Of a stretch of 64,000 nucleotides of DNA, positions 44,853 through 53,669 are shown piece by piece. Below the pieces are notes generated by a model. That model was not told the origin of the DNA. It saw nothing but the letters and a program-made list of their open reading frames with translations, and made no database searches. The DNA comes from Ww85 sp963745765 (GTDB lineage: Bacteria; Desulfobacterota; Desulfobulbia; Desulfobulbales; Desulfocapsaceae): contig CAVUYQ010000015.1 in NCBI GenBank assembly GCA_963745765.1, positions 124,001 through 188,000 of the forward strand. Direction: 5' to 3'. Position numbers and translations under genes: made by a program. Within the stretch, counting starts at the first letter, position 1. Every line of letters begins with the position of its first letter.

Positions 44853-45971
44853 ATGACCGTGAAACCAGTATTTACTCTCCAGGCAAAATCGACTGAATGT
44901 GGCGCTCGTCGCGGTGCTGTGGCGACCCGACATGGTATCATCCAGACTCCGGTGTTTATGCCGGTTGGAACCCAGGCTACCGTAAAGTCCGTAACGCCTG
45001 AAAACTTAAAGGAAATCGGGGCGCAGATCATTCTTGGCAACACCTATCACCTGTTTGTCCGGCCGGGACACCGGCTGATCGAGCAGTTTGGCGGTCTGCA
45101 CGGTTTCATGAACTGGGATCGAGCCATACTTACCGATAGCGGCGGCTACCAGATCTTCAGCCTGAAGGAGCTGGCGACCATAACGGAAGAGGGGGCGGCA
45201 TTTCGCTCGCACCTTGATGGTTCGAAACTCTTTTTGAGCCCGGAGGATGCGGTACAGGTCCAGGAAGCGCTGGGATCAGATATCATGATGTGCCTGGACA
45301 CCTGTATTCCGTATCCTGCCGGTCGCGAGGAAACCATCGGCTCGACAGATCTGACCGGCCGTTGGGCGCAGCGCTGCCGAACGGCACATAGCAGAAAAGA
45401 GCAACTGCTTTTCGGTATTGTCCAGGGCGGAATGTACCCGGGTCTGCGCCGGCAGTCGGCGCAGACCATGATTGAAATAGGTTTTGACGGCTATGCCATA
45501 GGCGGTCTCAGCGTAGGAGAGCCGAAAGAGCAGATGCATGACATGACCGAAGCGACGGTTTGTTGTCTGCCGCAGGACCATGCGAGGTATCTGATGGGTG
45601 TGGGAACGCCGGAGGATCTTGTCGAGGGCGTATGGCGCGGGGTAGACATGTTCGACTGTGTCATGCCCACCAGAAATGCCCGTAATGGAACACTATTCAC
45701 TTCCACCGGTAAAATTGTCATCAAAAACTCCCGCTATCGTGAAGACCGGCTGCCGATCGATGAGCGCTGCGGCTGTTATACCTGTCGGAATTATTCTCGC
45801 GCCTATTTGAGGCATCTCTTCAGCTGCCGGGAAATACTGGCATATCATCTGAATACCATACATAATCTGTATTTTTATGTTAACCTGATGAAGGATATCC
45901 GGGAGGCCATCGAAAATGACCGGTACGCGGCCTTCAGGAACGATTTTTATGGCAGGCTTGAGGGTATATGA
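44853..45971 (+). CDS. tgt: tRNA-guanine(34) transglycosylase (queuine tRNA-ribosyltransferase)
   Basis: A 372-residue enzyme that exchanges G34 for preQ1 in tRNAs with GUN anticodons. It shows TPVFMPVGTQATVKSV, LTDSGGYQIFSL, FGIVQGGMYPGLR, YLMGVGTPEDLVEG and the zinc-site cluster CGCYTCRNYSRAYLRHL. Nucleophile Asp lies in VDMFDCVMPTRNARNG. Length is typical. yajC follows 108 bp later, the common tgt-yajC arrangement. Confidence 0.96.
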   Translation: MTVKPVFTLQAKSTECGARRGAVATRHGIIQTPVFMPVGTQATVKSVTPENLKEIGAQIILGNTYHLFVRPGHRLIEQFGGLHGFMNWDRAILTDSGGYQIFSLKELATITEEGAAFRSHLDGSKLFLSPEDAVQVQEALGSDIMMCLDTCIPYPAGREETIGSTDLTGRWAQRCRTAHSRKEQLLFGIVQGGMYPGLRRQSAQTMIEIGFDGYAIGGLSVGEPKEQMHDMTEATVCCLPQDHARYLMGVGTPEDLVEGVWRGVDMFDCVMPTRNARNGTLFTSTGKIVIKNSRYREDRLPIDERCGCYTCRNYSRAYLRHLFSCREILAYHLNTIHNLYFYVNLMKDIREAIENDRYAAFRNDFYGRLEGI

Positions 45972-46079
45972 TTATTGTGCCTATGAAATTTTAGATAGAG
46001 AAGGAGGTGTGCATCTGCGACAGCTGTTTGCTGGTTGTTGGAGTCATGCCAATCGTTTTTAAATTATGGAGGTAGTGAC

Positions 46080-46442
46080 ATGACTGGAATAGCCTACGCA
46101 GCCGAAGGGGCCGCAGGCGCAGGAGGATTGGGTCAACTTGGCTCCTTTCTCCCGCTTATACTCATTTTTGTAGTGTTTTATTTTCTGCTTATCAGGCCGC
46201 AGCAGAAACAGGCAAAACAGCACCAGGCTTTTCTGAGTGATCTGAAAAAAGGCAACAAGGTCATTACGAAGGGTGGAATTTACGGTGAAATTGTCGCACT
46301 TAAGGATGCGGTTCTCACCCTGGAAATCGCCGAAAACATCCAGATCAAGGTTGGCCGCGATGCGATAGCCGGCCCGCAGTTCAGGGAAGACCCGAAAGCC
46401 GCAGAAGGCAAGGACAAAAAAGCCAAATCTTCCGGTGGTTGA
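46080..46442 (+). CDS. yajC: Preprotein translocase accessory subunit YajC
   Basis: A 120-residue protein with one membrane helix (LILIFVVFYFLLIRPQQKQAKQ, the YajC signature) and a small cytosolic domain with LKKGNKVITKGGIYGEIVALK. It associates with SecDF next to SecYEG. ATG 46080 has GGAGGT at good spacing; earlier in-frame Met would break the hydrophobic start. A strong bidirectional terminator follows; secD is not in the window, unlike in many relatives. Confidence 0.94.
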   Translation: MTGIAYAAEGAAGAGGLGQLGSFLPLILIFVVFYFLLIRPQQKQAKQHQAFLSDLKKGNKVITKGGIYGEIVALKDAVLTLEIAENIQIKVGRDAIAGPQFREDPKAAEGKDKKAKSSGG

Positions 46443-46482
46443 GGAATCAAAGGCTGCTGATTTCTACAGTTGTAGATACTAA

Positions 46483-46519
46483 AAAAGGGCGGAACAGTTA
46501 TCACTGTTCCGCCCTTTTT
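46483..46519. terminator. Bidirectional intrinsic terminator between yajC and azlD
   Basis: A perfect 16-bp stem (AAAAGGGCGGAACAGT at 46483-46498, complement at 46503-46518) with a 4-base loop. A-rich left and T-rich right flanks give a T-run on both strands, so it can serve yajC (plus) and azlCD (minus). Confidence 0.93.
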
Positions 46520-46572
46520 GCGTGTTATTGTTCTGATATCAATCATTTTCTTGTTTTTCAGTGAAAGTCAGG

Positions 46573-46887
46573 TCAGAAACCGTACCAGCGGCCCGCGGCG
46601 ACAAGGGCGATTCCGACCAGCATGGACAGGAATACATTGCCGGTTTTTACGCTGCAGATACCGGTTGCAATTGTTGCCAGCCAGCCGACCGGCCCTGCTG
46701 CGACCGCTGCCGGGACAATGAGTGAAAGCAGGATAGTGCCTGGCAGTGCATCCATGAATCGCTTGAATCTGCCTGTTTTGGGAAGTTTACCGGCCAGCAG
46801 CAGTCCGCCAAGCCTAAGTGAATAGGTGGTCAGGGCTGCGCAGGCGATGGTCAGCCAGACCAGAGAGTCCGGTGTTGTTTCAAACAT
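46573..46887 (-). CDS. azlD: Branched-chain amino acid exporter small subunit AzlD
   Basis: From ATG 46887 (MFETTPDSLVWLTIACAALTT) the product has 104 residues and four predicted membrane helices, with YSLRLGGLLLAGKLP and FMDALPGTILLSLIVPA as conserved parts. With AzlC it exports branched-chain amino acids. It overlaps azlC by 8 bp, indicating translational coupling. Confidence 0.88.
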   Translation of the reverse strand: MFETTPDSLVWLTIACAALTTYSLRLGGLLLAGKLPKTGRFKRFMDALPGTILLSLIVPAAVAAGPVGWLATIATGICSVKTGNVFLSMLVGIALVAAGRWYGF

Positions 46888-47590
46888 GGATCTTTCCCTT
46901 GCCACGATTATCATAGAACGCAGCAACAAGGGCCCCTGCGACGCCACCGCAGACGATATACCATTTTCCCGGCAACAGTGCTTCAGACACGAGTGCCACT
47001 AGAGCTGCAGCGAACCAGGGCAGGATATCCTGACGACCTTTCCAGAAACTGAATACCAATGCGGTGAATACAGCCACAAACGAAAAGTCAAGGCCATACT
47101 GCTCGGGGTTAGTGATAACGGCACCAAGGCGGTGACCGAGCAGGGTGCCGCAGCACCAGGCCGTCTGAACGCAGATGCCGCCGCCGAGCAGATACCAGGT
47201 GGAAACACTGCCTTTGTGATAGCGGGCCATGGTCATTGCCCAGTTCTCATCAGCGACAAGGTGCATGAAGAGCATTTTATGACGCAGTGATGTACCGGTA
47301 AAGAGCGGGCTCAGGGAAGCGCCGATCAGCAGGTAACGCATATTGATGACAAGAACAGCGAGGGTGATTTCAATTATAGGCAGTGGCGGCAGCCACATAT
47401 CCACCATGACAAACTGGGCCGATCCGGCAAAAACGCTGAGATTCATGACCAGCAGCTGGTACCAGGTGAGGCCTTTCTGGGCAGCCATGAGCCCGAGTAC
47501 ACTGCCGTATGCCCCTACGCTGGCTGCTATGACAAGGTTTGTGGTAAAGCCCGCCTGCAGCTCTTTGCTATGATTGCTTTGTGGTGTCAT
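46880..47590 (-). CDS. azlC: Branched-chain amino acid exporter large subunit AzlC
   Basis: A 236-residue membrane protein with about seven helices. FAGSAQFVMVDMWLPPLPIIE and LVINMRYLLIGASLSPL are the AzlC signature regions, and HLVADENWAMTMARY follows. AzlC forms an efflux pair with the downstream AzlD; a role in exporting excess leucine, isoleucine or valine is known for the family. No regulator gene (Lrp type) lies next to it. Confidence 0.9.
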   Translation of the reverse strand: MTPQSNHSKELQAGFTTNLVIAASVGAYGSVLGLMAAQKGLTWYQLLVMNLSVFAGSAQFVMVDMWLPPLPIIEITLAVLVINMRYLLIGASLSPLFTGTSLRHKMLFMHLVADENWAMTMARYHKGSVSTWYLLGGGICVQTAWCCGTLLGHRLGAVITNPEQYGLDFSFVAVFTALVFSFWKGRQDILPWFAAALVALVSEALLPGKWYIVCGGVAGALVAAFYDNRGKGKIHV

Positions 47591-47919
47591 GTAGAAAACA
47601 GATTCTCCGGTATGTCTCCTATGCCAGGTTGGGTTTTAAATAAGATTTTAGACAATGGCAACAATGATCTGAAAAGAAAAAGGATAGGCTGTAATGAGAG
47701 CAAGGGTAACAAGTGTCAGTTTATAGGATATTAAGAAGGTTGTGTTTAAAAGGCTGATAAGATTTTAGCGATTCAGTTTGTATTGAATCGCCTGTTGTGC
47801 AATCATTAATAAAGTAAGAAAAAGTATTTTTTTAACACGGGAAACAATCTGCTCCGGAGATTAATCATAGGGGTGTATACCAGATAGTTGACGGATGCAG
47901 GCAGCTGCTGGAGAGGGTC
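47591..47919. other. AT-rich divergent intergenic region
   Basis: 329 bp between azlC (minus) and the exported-protein gene (plus); both promoters should be here. A hairpin with 8-bp arms GCGATTCA/TGAATCGC lies at 47768-47791. No T-run follows. No -35/-10 pair stands out, and no RNA gene was seen. Confidence 0.35.
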
Positions 47920-48993
47920 ATGAGAAAGAATAGGCGAGAACCTGCTGGACTGCTGCTGGCTGTACTCTGGGGTTTCTCTTTTCTGATGGGGCAGGCAGCG
48001 GCATATGGACACGATATTGATGGTGACGGCAAGGAAGGGTTGGCAGAGGCAATTCACGCCCTGCAGGTCGTGGCGGGCGTGTTGCCAACTTACCCGCACC
48101 TTGAGGGGTGCCCTGTTTTTCCCGCAGACAATATCTGGAACCACCCTGTCAATATGCTGCCGGTTGCAACCCTGTCAGACGATTTCATCAGCAGCATCGG
48201 TGCGGCAACAACCTTCCATCCGGATTTCGGCAAACCCTACCTTGACGGCGGCAAACTGACGCCCATCGGCATCCCTTACGTGGTTGTCACGGGGAGCCAG
48301 ACAAAAGTGGATGTAACGTTTGAATACGCTGATGAGAGTGACCCCGGTCCCTATCCGATCCCGCCCGATGCCCCGATCGAGGGCGTTCCGGACTGGGATC
48401 CGGATTATGATGGTGACCGGCACATCCTGGTGCTTGAACGTGATAATTGCCGGTTGTATGAAACCTATGATTCCTGGCCCGATGGCGACGGAGCCTGGTC
48501 GGCAGGATCCGGTGCGATCTTTGATCTGAACTCAAATGAACTCCGGCCTGCTGGCTGGACTTCGGCTGATGCCGCCGGTTTGCCGATTCTGCCCGGTCTG
48601 GTACGTTATGACGAGGTGATTGCCGGTGAGATCAATCACGCCATCAGGTTCACGGCCAGCCAGACGCGCAGTGACTATGTCTGGCCCGCCCGCCACGAAG
48701 CCTCCTCTTTGACGGATCCGGGCTACCCACCGCTCGGTCAGCGTTTTCGCTTGAAGGCAGGTTTTGATATTTCAGGTTTTACCAACCAGATGCAGGTGAT
48801 ACTCAGGGCCATGAAAATTTACGGCATCATCCTGGCGGACAACGGTTCGAACTGGTATATCTCGGGAACGCAGGATGAGCGCTGGGACAATGATATGCTG
48901 GTACAGGGGTTTTCACAGCTCAGGGGAAGTGATTTTGAAGCGGTAGACGTTTCGTCCCTGCTGGTTGATCCTGACTCCGGCCAGACACAATAA
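47920..48993 (+). CDS. Exported protein with dockerin-like N-terminal motif, function unknown
   Basis: A 357-residue protein with a signal peptide (RREPAGLLLAVLWGFSFLMG, cleaved near QAAA). The mature start has GHDIDGDGKEGLAEAIHALQV, a single calcium-loop-like repeat close to those in the giant C25 protein. The rest (CPVFPADNIWNHPVN, GKPYLDGGKLTPIGIPYVVV, DGDRHILVLERDNCRLYETY, YVWPARHEASS, GIILADNGSNWYISGTQDERWD) looks like a compact secreted domain of unknown role that occurs in several environmental bacteria. No catalytic residues can be assigned. It stands alone. Confidence 0.78.
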   Translation: MRKNRREPAGLLLAVLWGFSFLMGQAAAYGHDIDGDGKEGLAEAIHALQVVAGVLPTYPHLEGCPVFPADNIWNHPVNMLPVATLSDDFISSIGAATTFHPDFGKPYLDGGKLTPIGIPYVVVTGSQTKVDVTFEYADESDPGPYPIPPDAPIEGVPDWDPDYDGDRHILVLERDNCRLYETYDSWPDGDGAWSAGSGAIFDLNSNELRPAGWTSADAAGLPILPGLVRYDEVIAGEINHAIRFTASQTRSDYVWPARHEASSLTDPGYPPLGQRFRLKAGFDISGFTNQMQVILRAMKIYGIILADNGSNWYISGTQDERWDNDMLVQGFSQLRGSDFEAVDVSSLLVDPDSGQTQ

Positions 48994-48999
48994 TGATTG

Positions 49000-49479
49000 T
49001 TAAAGCAACGGTTCGATCTGCTCTTTTATGGCAAGCGGTTCAGTTGCAGGAGCAAAACGCTCTACCACCTGTCCTTCACGGTTTAGCAGGAATTTGGTGA
49101 AATTCCATTTGATCGCACGGCTTCCGGCAATACCGGGACGCGCACTTTTCAAAAGCTCATAGAGCGGGTGAGCGTTTTTGCCGTTAACCTCTATCTTGGC
49201 AAACATCGGAAAGCTGACCCCGTAGGTCAGGCGGCAGAAATCCTTGATCTCTTCCTCGCTGCCGGGTTCCTGATGGCCAAACTGGTCACAGGGAAAACCA
49301 AGAACCACAAAACCCCGCTCCGCATAGGTTTTATACAGCTCTTCAAGCCCCGCGTATTGGCCGGTAAAACCGCACTTGCTGGCCACATTGACGATCAGCA
49401 TGACCGAGCCTCGATAGGGGCTGAGGTCTGCCGTTTTGCCGTCTATCGTCTTGATGTTTATGTCATAAATGGTTGTCAT
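49000..49479 (-). CDS. Glutathione peroxidase-family protein (Cys type)
   Basis: A 159-residue thiol peroxidase. The catalytic Cys is in VNVASKCGFTGQYAGLEELY, followed by VVLGFPCDQFGHQEPGS (Gln and resolving-Cys region) and IKWNFTKFLLNREGQVV with the catalytic Trp. Proteins of this kind often use thioredoxin rather than glutathione. It starts a minus-strand group with an SDR protein and DUF523-DUF1722 protein, next to a photolyase, which suggests an oxidative/light stress role. Confidence 0.92.
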   Translation of the reverse strand: MTTIYDINIKTIDGKTADLSPYRGSVMLIVNVASKCGFTGQYAGLEELYKTYAERGFVVLGFPCDQFGHQEPGSEEEIKDFCRLTYGVSFPMFAKIEVNGKNAHPLYELLKSARPGIAGSRAIKWNFTKFLLNREGQVVERFAPATEPLAIKEQIEPLL

Positions 49480-49536
49480 CTGAACATCCTCCAGGATGGT
49501 TTGTTTTAAGAACAGGATTGCTGGTCCGGCCGGCAG

Positions 49537-50991
49537 CTACCCGGTAGTCCGCGAGAAGCGGACAACGGTGCGGGCAAGATCGGAAAAGACGAAGTGGTGC
49601 AGGGGCAGCACAGCATACCAGTAGAGTCTGCCGAGAAGACCGCGGGGGATGAAATGGGCGGTCTGCACCAGTTGGCCGGGCTGGATATCAAATTCGAGCC
49701 AGGCTTTTCCCGGAAGTTTCATCTGGGCATAGAGCAGAAGACGTTTTCCTTCCTTGATATCTGCCACTTTCCAGAAATCAACCGCATCGCCAATGCGTAA
49801 CTCTTCCCCCTGCCTGCGCCCGCGGTTCAAGCCGTAGCCGCCTATCAGTTTGTCCATCAGGCCGCGCAACCGCCAGAGAAAGTTGTACCTGAACCAGCCG
49901 GTTTGACCGCCAAGGGTACAGGCGCTTTTAAACACCGCTTCCGGCTGTTCATTGTTTTTAAATGCGACAATACGGATATCCCTCAGGATTGCTCCTGCCG
50001 GATCGTCAAAATCTTTGACGTCGCAGGCCTTCTCACCACTGCTGTCACACCAGCGGCTGACAACCTGGTGTTGTTCCAGTTCCCTTATGGCGTCACGGAC
50101 ACTGTCCTTAAAGGATTGCGGCTCTATCATGGGGTAAAAACGCCTGGCATGATCATTCTGCAGAAGGGTTTCACTTTTTAATCCCTCCACGAGAGATGAA
50201 GCAAGGCGGTAGGGAATAGGCGTGAAAAGTATCAGCCAGTAAGAGGAGAGGCGCGGAGACAGTACCGGGACCGGCAGCAGGATACGGCGCAAATGCATCA
50301 CCTCGGCCGTCTGTTGCATCATCTGCTGGAAACTGAGAGGTTCGGTGCCGATGTCCACGACAAGGTTGCCTGCCTGGTCCATTAAGGCGGATTCTACCAG
50401 GTACGAAAGAACATCTTCGATGGAGATCGGCTGGGTCCGGGTCCTGACCCAGCGCGGGGTGATCATGATCGGCAGTTTTTGTGTGAGGTTTCGAATGATT
50501 TCAAAACTGGCGCTGCCGGAGCCGATGATGCCCCCCGCCCGCAGCCAGATCGTCTGAATCTGATCAGGCTTTGCCGAAAGAATCTCACCTGTTTCTATGC
50601 GGCTGAGCAAATGTTTGCTGGCGCTCTCTTTTACGCCCAGGCCGCCAAGATAGACGATCCGTCGGACACCGGCAGCGATGCATGCGTCCCTGAAGTTTTC
50701 GGCGCTCTGCCGGTCCAGGTACTGAAAATCCTCTTTCGATCCCATCGAATGAATCAGGTAAAAGGCCGTGTCGACCCCAGACAGGGCCTCAGTGAGGAAT
50801 GTCCGGTCAAAGGTGCTTCCCTCATGGATTGTAACCCGGTCGGTGACCGATACCTGGACCTTGAGCCGGTTTCTTACCAGCAGGCGGATAGCGAAGGTAT
50901 CTGATGCAAGAAGATGTCGGGTAAGCCGGCGGCCGATGTAGCCTGTTGCCCCGGCAATCAATACATTTCTTCCGCTTTTGCTCTCAGGCAT
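49537..50991 (-). CDS. SDR-family NAD(P)-binding protein with DUF2867 domain
   Basis: A 484-residue protein. The first about 300 residues form an extended-SDR/NmrA-like fold with VLIAGATGYIGRRLTRHLL, FYLIHSMGS and RRIVYLGGLGV; residues 330-480 are DUF2867, with WFRYNFLWRLRGLMDKLIGG and QTAHFIPRGLLGRLYWYAVLP. The substrate is not known. Its start overlaps the end of the DUF523-DUF1722 gene by 8 bp, indicating one operon. Confidence 0.88.
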   Translation of the reverse strand: MPESKSGRNVLIAGATGYIGRRLTRHLLASDTFAIRLLVRNRLKVQVSVTDRVTIHEGSTFDRTFLTEALSGVDTAFYLIHSMGSKEDFQYLDRQSAENFRDACIAAGVRRIVYLGGLGVKESASKHLLSRIETGEILSAKPDQIQTIWLRAGGIIGSGSASFEIIRNLTQKLPIMITPRWVRTRTQPISIEDVLSYLVESALMDQAGNLVVDIGTEPLSFQQMMQQTAEVMHLRRILLPVPVLSPRLSSYWLILFTPIPYRLASSLVEGLKSETLLQNDHARRFYPMIEPQSFKDSVRDAIRELEQHQVVSRWCDSSGEKACDVKDFDDPAGAILRDIRIVAFKNNEQPEAVFKSACTLGGQTGWFRYNFLWRLRGLMDKLIGGYGLNRGRRQGEELRIGDAVDFWKVADIKEGKRLLLYAQMKLPGKAWLEFDIQPGQLVQTAHFIPRGLLGRLYWYAVLPLHHFVFSDLARTVVRFSRTTG

Positions 50992-51944
50992 GGTTTCGCA
51001 GTTTCAGCTCGGTTGGATGAGGTTTCAGGTAATATTGCGACATCAGGTAGGGCTGGTCATATTTCCTGGTGTAATGGTTAAACAGGGTGATCGGCACAAT
51101 CAGCGGCACATAATTGTTCCTGAACTGTTCGATGACTTCGAGGACTTCCCGTTTCTCATCTGAGCTCAGCACCTTCTTGAAATAGCCCATCATGTGCATC
51201 AGTACGTTGACGTGTTTTTTTACCGTCGGTTTGAGTTTCATGGCCGTCATCAATAGTTCCTGATATTCGGAGAAGATTTTTGCCGGGTCATTTTTTCCGA
51301 GCCGGGCGACAACTCTGCCGAGCTCCCGGTAATGGGTTTCGCTGTGAGCACGCAGCAGCATCTTGTGGTCGGTATGGAAAGTTATGAGACTGCCCGGTGT
51401 TTTATTGGCCCGCGTAGTGCGCCAGCGCTTGTAGACAAAAACGGACTCAATGAAGTTTTCCCGCAGGAGCATATCATACAGGCGGCCTTCCTCTTCCACG
51501 GGAAGTAGCGGGAAAATATTCCTTGAAGGCCCGGGCAAAGATTCCGACGCCAACGGATTGCGGTATATTATTGTGATCGTAGACCTTAACCCGTTCCATG
51601 CCTGAAGAAGGGGAGCGATTCTTGAAGATAAAGCCGCAGAGATCTTCTCTTTCAAGCTCCCGTAGGCGTTTTTCCGCCCAGGATTTCATGCGGTCGGTGT
51701 GATCGATACCGCTTTTGCCGGTAACCAGCCGCGGTGCCTCAGGGTCACCGACCAACCGCATTGCTTCCCGTGGAATCGAAAGTCCGCATTCCACTTCAGG
51801 GCATACCGGGACAAAATCAAAATAGTGAGCGAGGGTGTCGGTGATATATCGGTCATGTTTATGACCACCGTCAAAACGCACTTTGTTCCCGAGCAGGCAG
51901 GAACTTACCCCGATTCGTATCTTTTCATTCATGTCATTTTTCAT
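50984..51944 (-). CDS. DUF523-DUF1722 (YbgA-like) protein (one frame break)
   Basis: Two frames read together as one protein of about 320 residues, the usual length. The DUF523 part starts IRIGVSSCLLGNKVRFDGGHKHD and includes FVPVCPEVECGLSIPREAM and GFIFKNRSPSSGMERVKVY. The DUF1722 part has FHTDHKMLLRAHSETHYRELG and NVLMHMMGYFKKVLS. One base fewer at AAAA 51513-51516 joins EYFP to LLPVEEEGRLYD. Genes of this family are often next to photolyase genes (ybgA-phr in Escherichia coli); here the photolyase is divergent, 110 bp away. Confidence 0.87.
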
Positions 51945-52054
51945 ATCTGACCTTGAGGTTTAAAGGTGGATGAGCATATAAACAATACAGCAGTATCATT
52001 AACCAGACAATGAGATGGGCAATAATTAGCCAAAGATAATAACCCTCAAGGACA

Positions 52055-53419
52055 ATGGCAGCCACTATGATGAAGCGCAATCGTGACATTGATAGAAGAA
52101 GTCGTTTGCTGGCACAAGGCGAACGTGGTCCGGGTCCGGTGGTTTACTGGATGTCGCGTGACCGGAGAGTTATGGATAACTGGGCCCTGTTATGGGCTCA
52201 GCAGGAAGCGATCATCCGTGAAAAAGCACTGTGTGTTGTCTTTTGTCTCGATCCTGATGTCCAGGCAACAGATGAGCGTTATCGCTGGTTCATGCTGCAG
52301 GGACTTGCCGAACTGCAGAAGCGGCTGGCAAGGTATAATATAAGTTTTCATTTCCTGGAAGGCAGCTCGACACAAACAGTGCCGAAATTCCTGGATACTC
52401 ATCATGCCCATGTTCTTGCCGCCGATTTTGATCCGCTCAGGGGATCAAAAAAAAGAAAGGATGAGCTGCTACGTACCCTTTCTCTACCGTATGTTGAAAT
52501 AGATTCGCACAATATTATCCCTGTCTGGATCACCTCGGAAAAAAAGGAATATGCTGCCTACACCATCAGGCCCAAAATCAATCGGCTTCGCGCAGACTAT
52601 CTGACGGACATCCCTGCGCTCATCCGCCATCCTCATCAGGGACCGACCGGTATGATGCCTGATCTTCTGTTGCCGAGGAGCAAAGTCCTTACTTCTGAAT
52701 GCGGGTTTGAGCCGGGCGAGCAGGCCGCGGCAGAGGCAATGGCCAAAGCGCTGGTGGGTCGTTTGCCCCGTTATAGTGAAGATCGCAACAACCCCTGTCT
52801 GCCGGGCCAGTCAAATCTCTCACCCTACCTGCATTTTGGTCATCTTTCTGCCCAGCGGCTTGCCTGGAACGTCTACCATTCGGATCTGGCGGATGTTGTG
52901 AAGGAGGATTTTCTGGAGGAACTGGTGGTGAGAAGGGAGCTGGCAGATAATTTTTGCTACTATGAGCCCGATTATGACCGTTTCAGCGGGTTTCCCGATT
53001 GGGCACGGAAAACACTGGACGAACATCGACAGGATAAACGGCGCTACTGCTACTCTCTTGAAGATTTTGAGCAGGCAAAAACTCATGAATCGCTCTGGAA
53101 CGCCTGTCAGCATGATTTGCTGGTGCATGGCAAACTGCATGGCTATCTGAGGATGTACTGGGCAAAGAAAATGCTCGAGTGGACGGCAGGGCCCGAGGAA
53201 GCCCTTGCCTATGCCATTATCCTGAATGATCGTTATTCTCTGGATGGCTATGACCCGAACGGTTATACCGGGATTGCCTGGTCGATCGGCGGTATCCATG
53301 ATCGTGCCTGGTCTGAGCGAGAGGTCTTTGGAAAAGTACGCTACATGAATGAAAACGGTTGCCGCCGTAAATTTGATGTGGACGGCTATATTCAATCAAT
53401 TACGGCCCAGGTTCGCTAG
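52055..53419 (+). CDS. Deoxyribodipyrimidine photolyase, class II
   Basis: A 454-residue flavoprotein that repairs cyclobutane pyrimidine dimers with light. GPVVYWMSRDRRVMDNWALLWAQ is a class II start. Later motifs include NLSPYLHFGHLSAQRLAW, LVVRRELADNFCYY, HDLLVHGKLHGYLRMYWAKKM and the C-terminal NDRYSLDGYDPNGYTGIAWSIGG, FAD-domain signatures of class II enzymes. Length is normal. It is divergent from the DUF523-DUF1722 operon; a shared regulatory stretch of about 110 bp separates them. Confidence 0.95.
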   Translation: MAATMMKRNRDIDRRSRLLAQGERGPGPVVYWMSRDRRVMDNWALLWAQQEAIIREKALCVVFCLDPDVQATDERYRWFMLQGLAELQKRLARYNISFHFLEGSSTQTVPKFLDTHHAHVLAADFDPLRGSKKRKDELLRTLSLPYVEIDSHNIIPVWITSEKKEYAAYTIRPKINRLRADYLTDIPALIRHPHQGPTGMMPDLLLPRSKVLTSECGFEPGEQAAAEAMAKALVGRLPRYSEDRNNPCLPGQSNLSPYLHFGHLSAQRLAWNVYHSDLADVVKEDFLEELVVRRELADNFCYYEPDYDRFSGFPDWARKTLDEHRQDKRRYCYSLEDFEQAKTHESLWNACQHDLLVHGKLHGYLRMYWAKKMLEWTAGPEEALAYAIILNDRYSLDGYDPNGYTGIAWSIGGIHDRAWSEREVFGKVRYMNENGCRRKFDVDGYIQSITAQVR

Positions 53420-53505
53420 CCCCGCGTCCACGAGTCGATACATAAGGAGTCTCCTGAGTCCTGCACCCAAAAAAGAGCGCGTCCGGAAAAAAAAGGGGTA
53501 TTTCC

Positions 53506-53534
53506 TTGTTCATTGCCTCAAAGGGCGATATAAT
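53506..53534 (+). promoter_or_regulatory. Possible promoter of the adenylate cyclase gene
   Basis: TTGTTC (53506-53511), 17 bp, TATAAT (53529-53534); a second TATAAT lies 10 bp further on (53539-53544). The -10 is perfect and spacing is ideal, the -35 is weak. It would leave a leader of about 130 bases before ATG 53670. The remaining 250 bp between genes holds nothing else that I recognise. Confidence 0.45.
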
Positions 53535-53669
53535 TTTTTATAATGTAAGAGATATCAAACCTTTTGTGGATATCGTGCTGCGCATGAACAGTATCCATCT
53601 GTCTTTTCCTGTATATCATAAGGTTCCTGTAACCGGTTATGATAAATAGTAAAATCGGGATTATAAATC

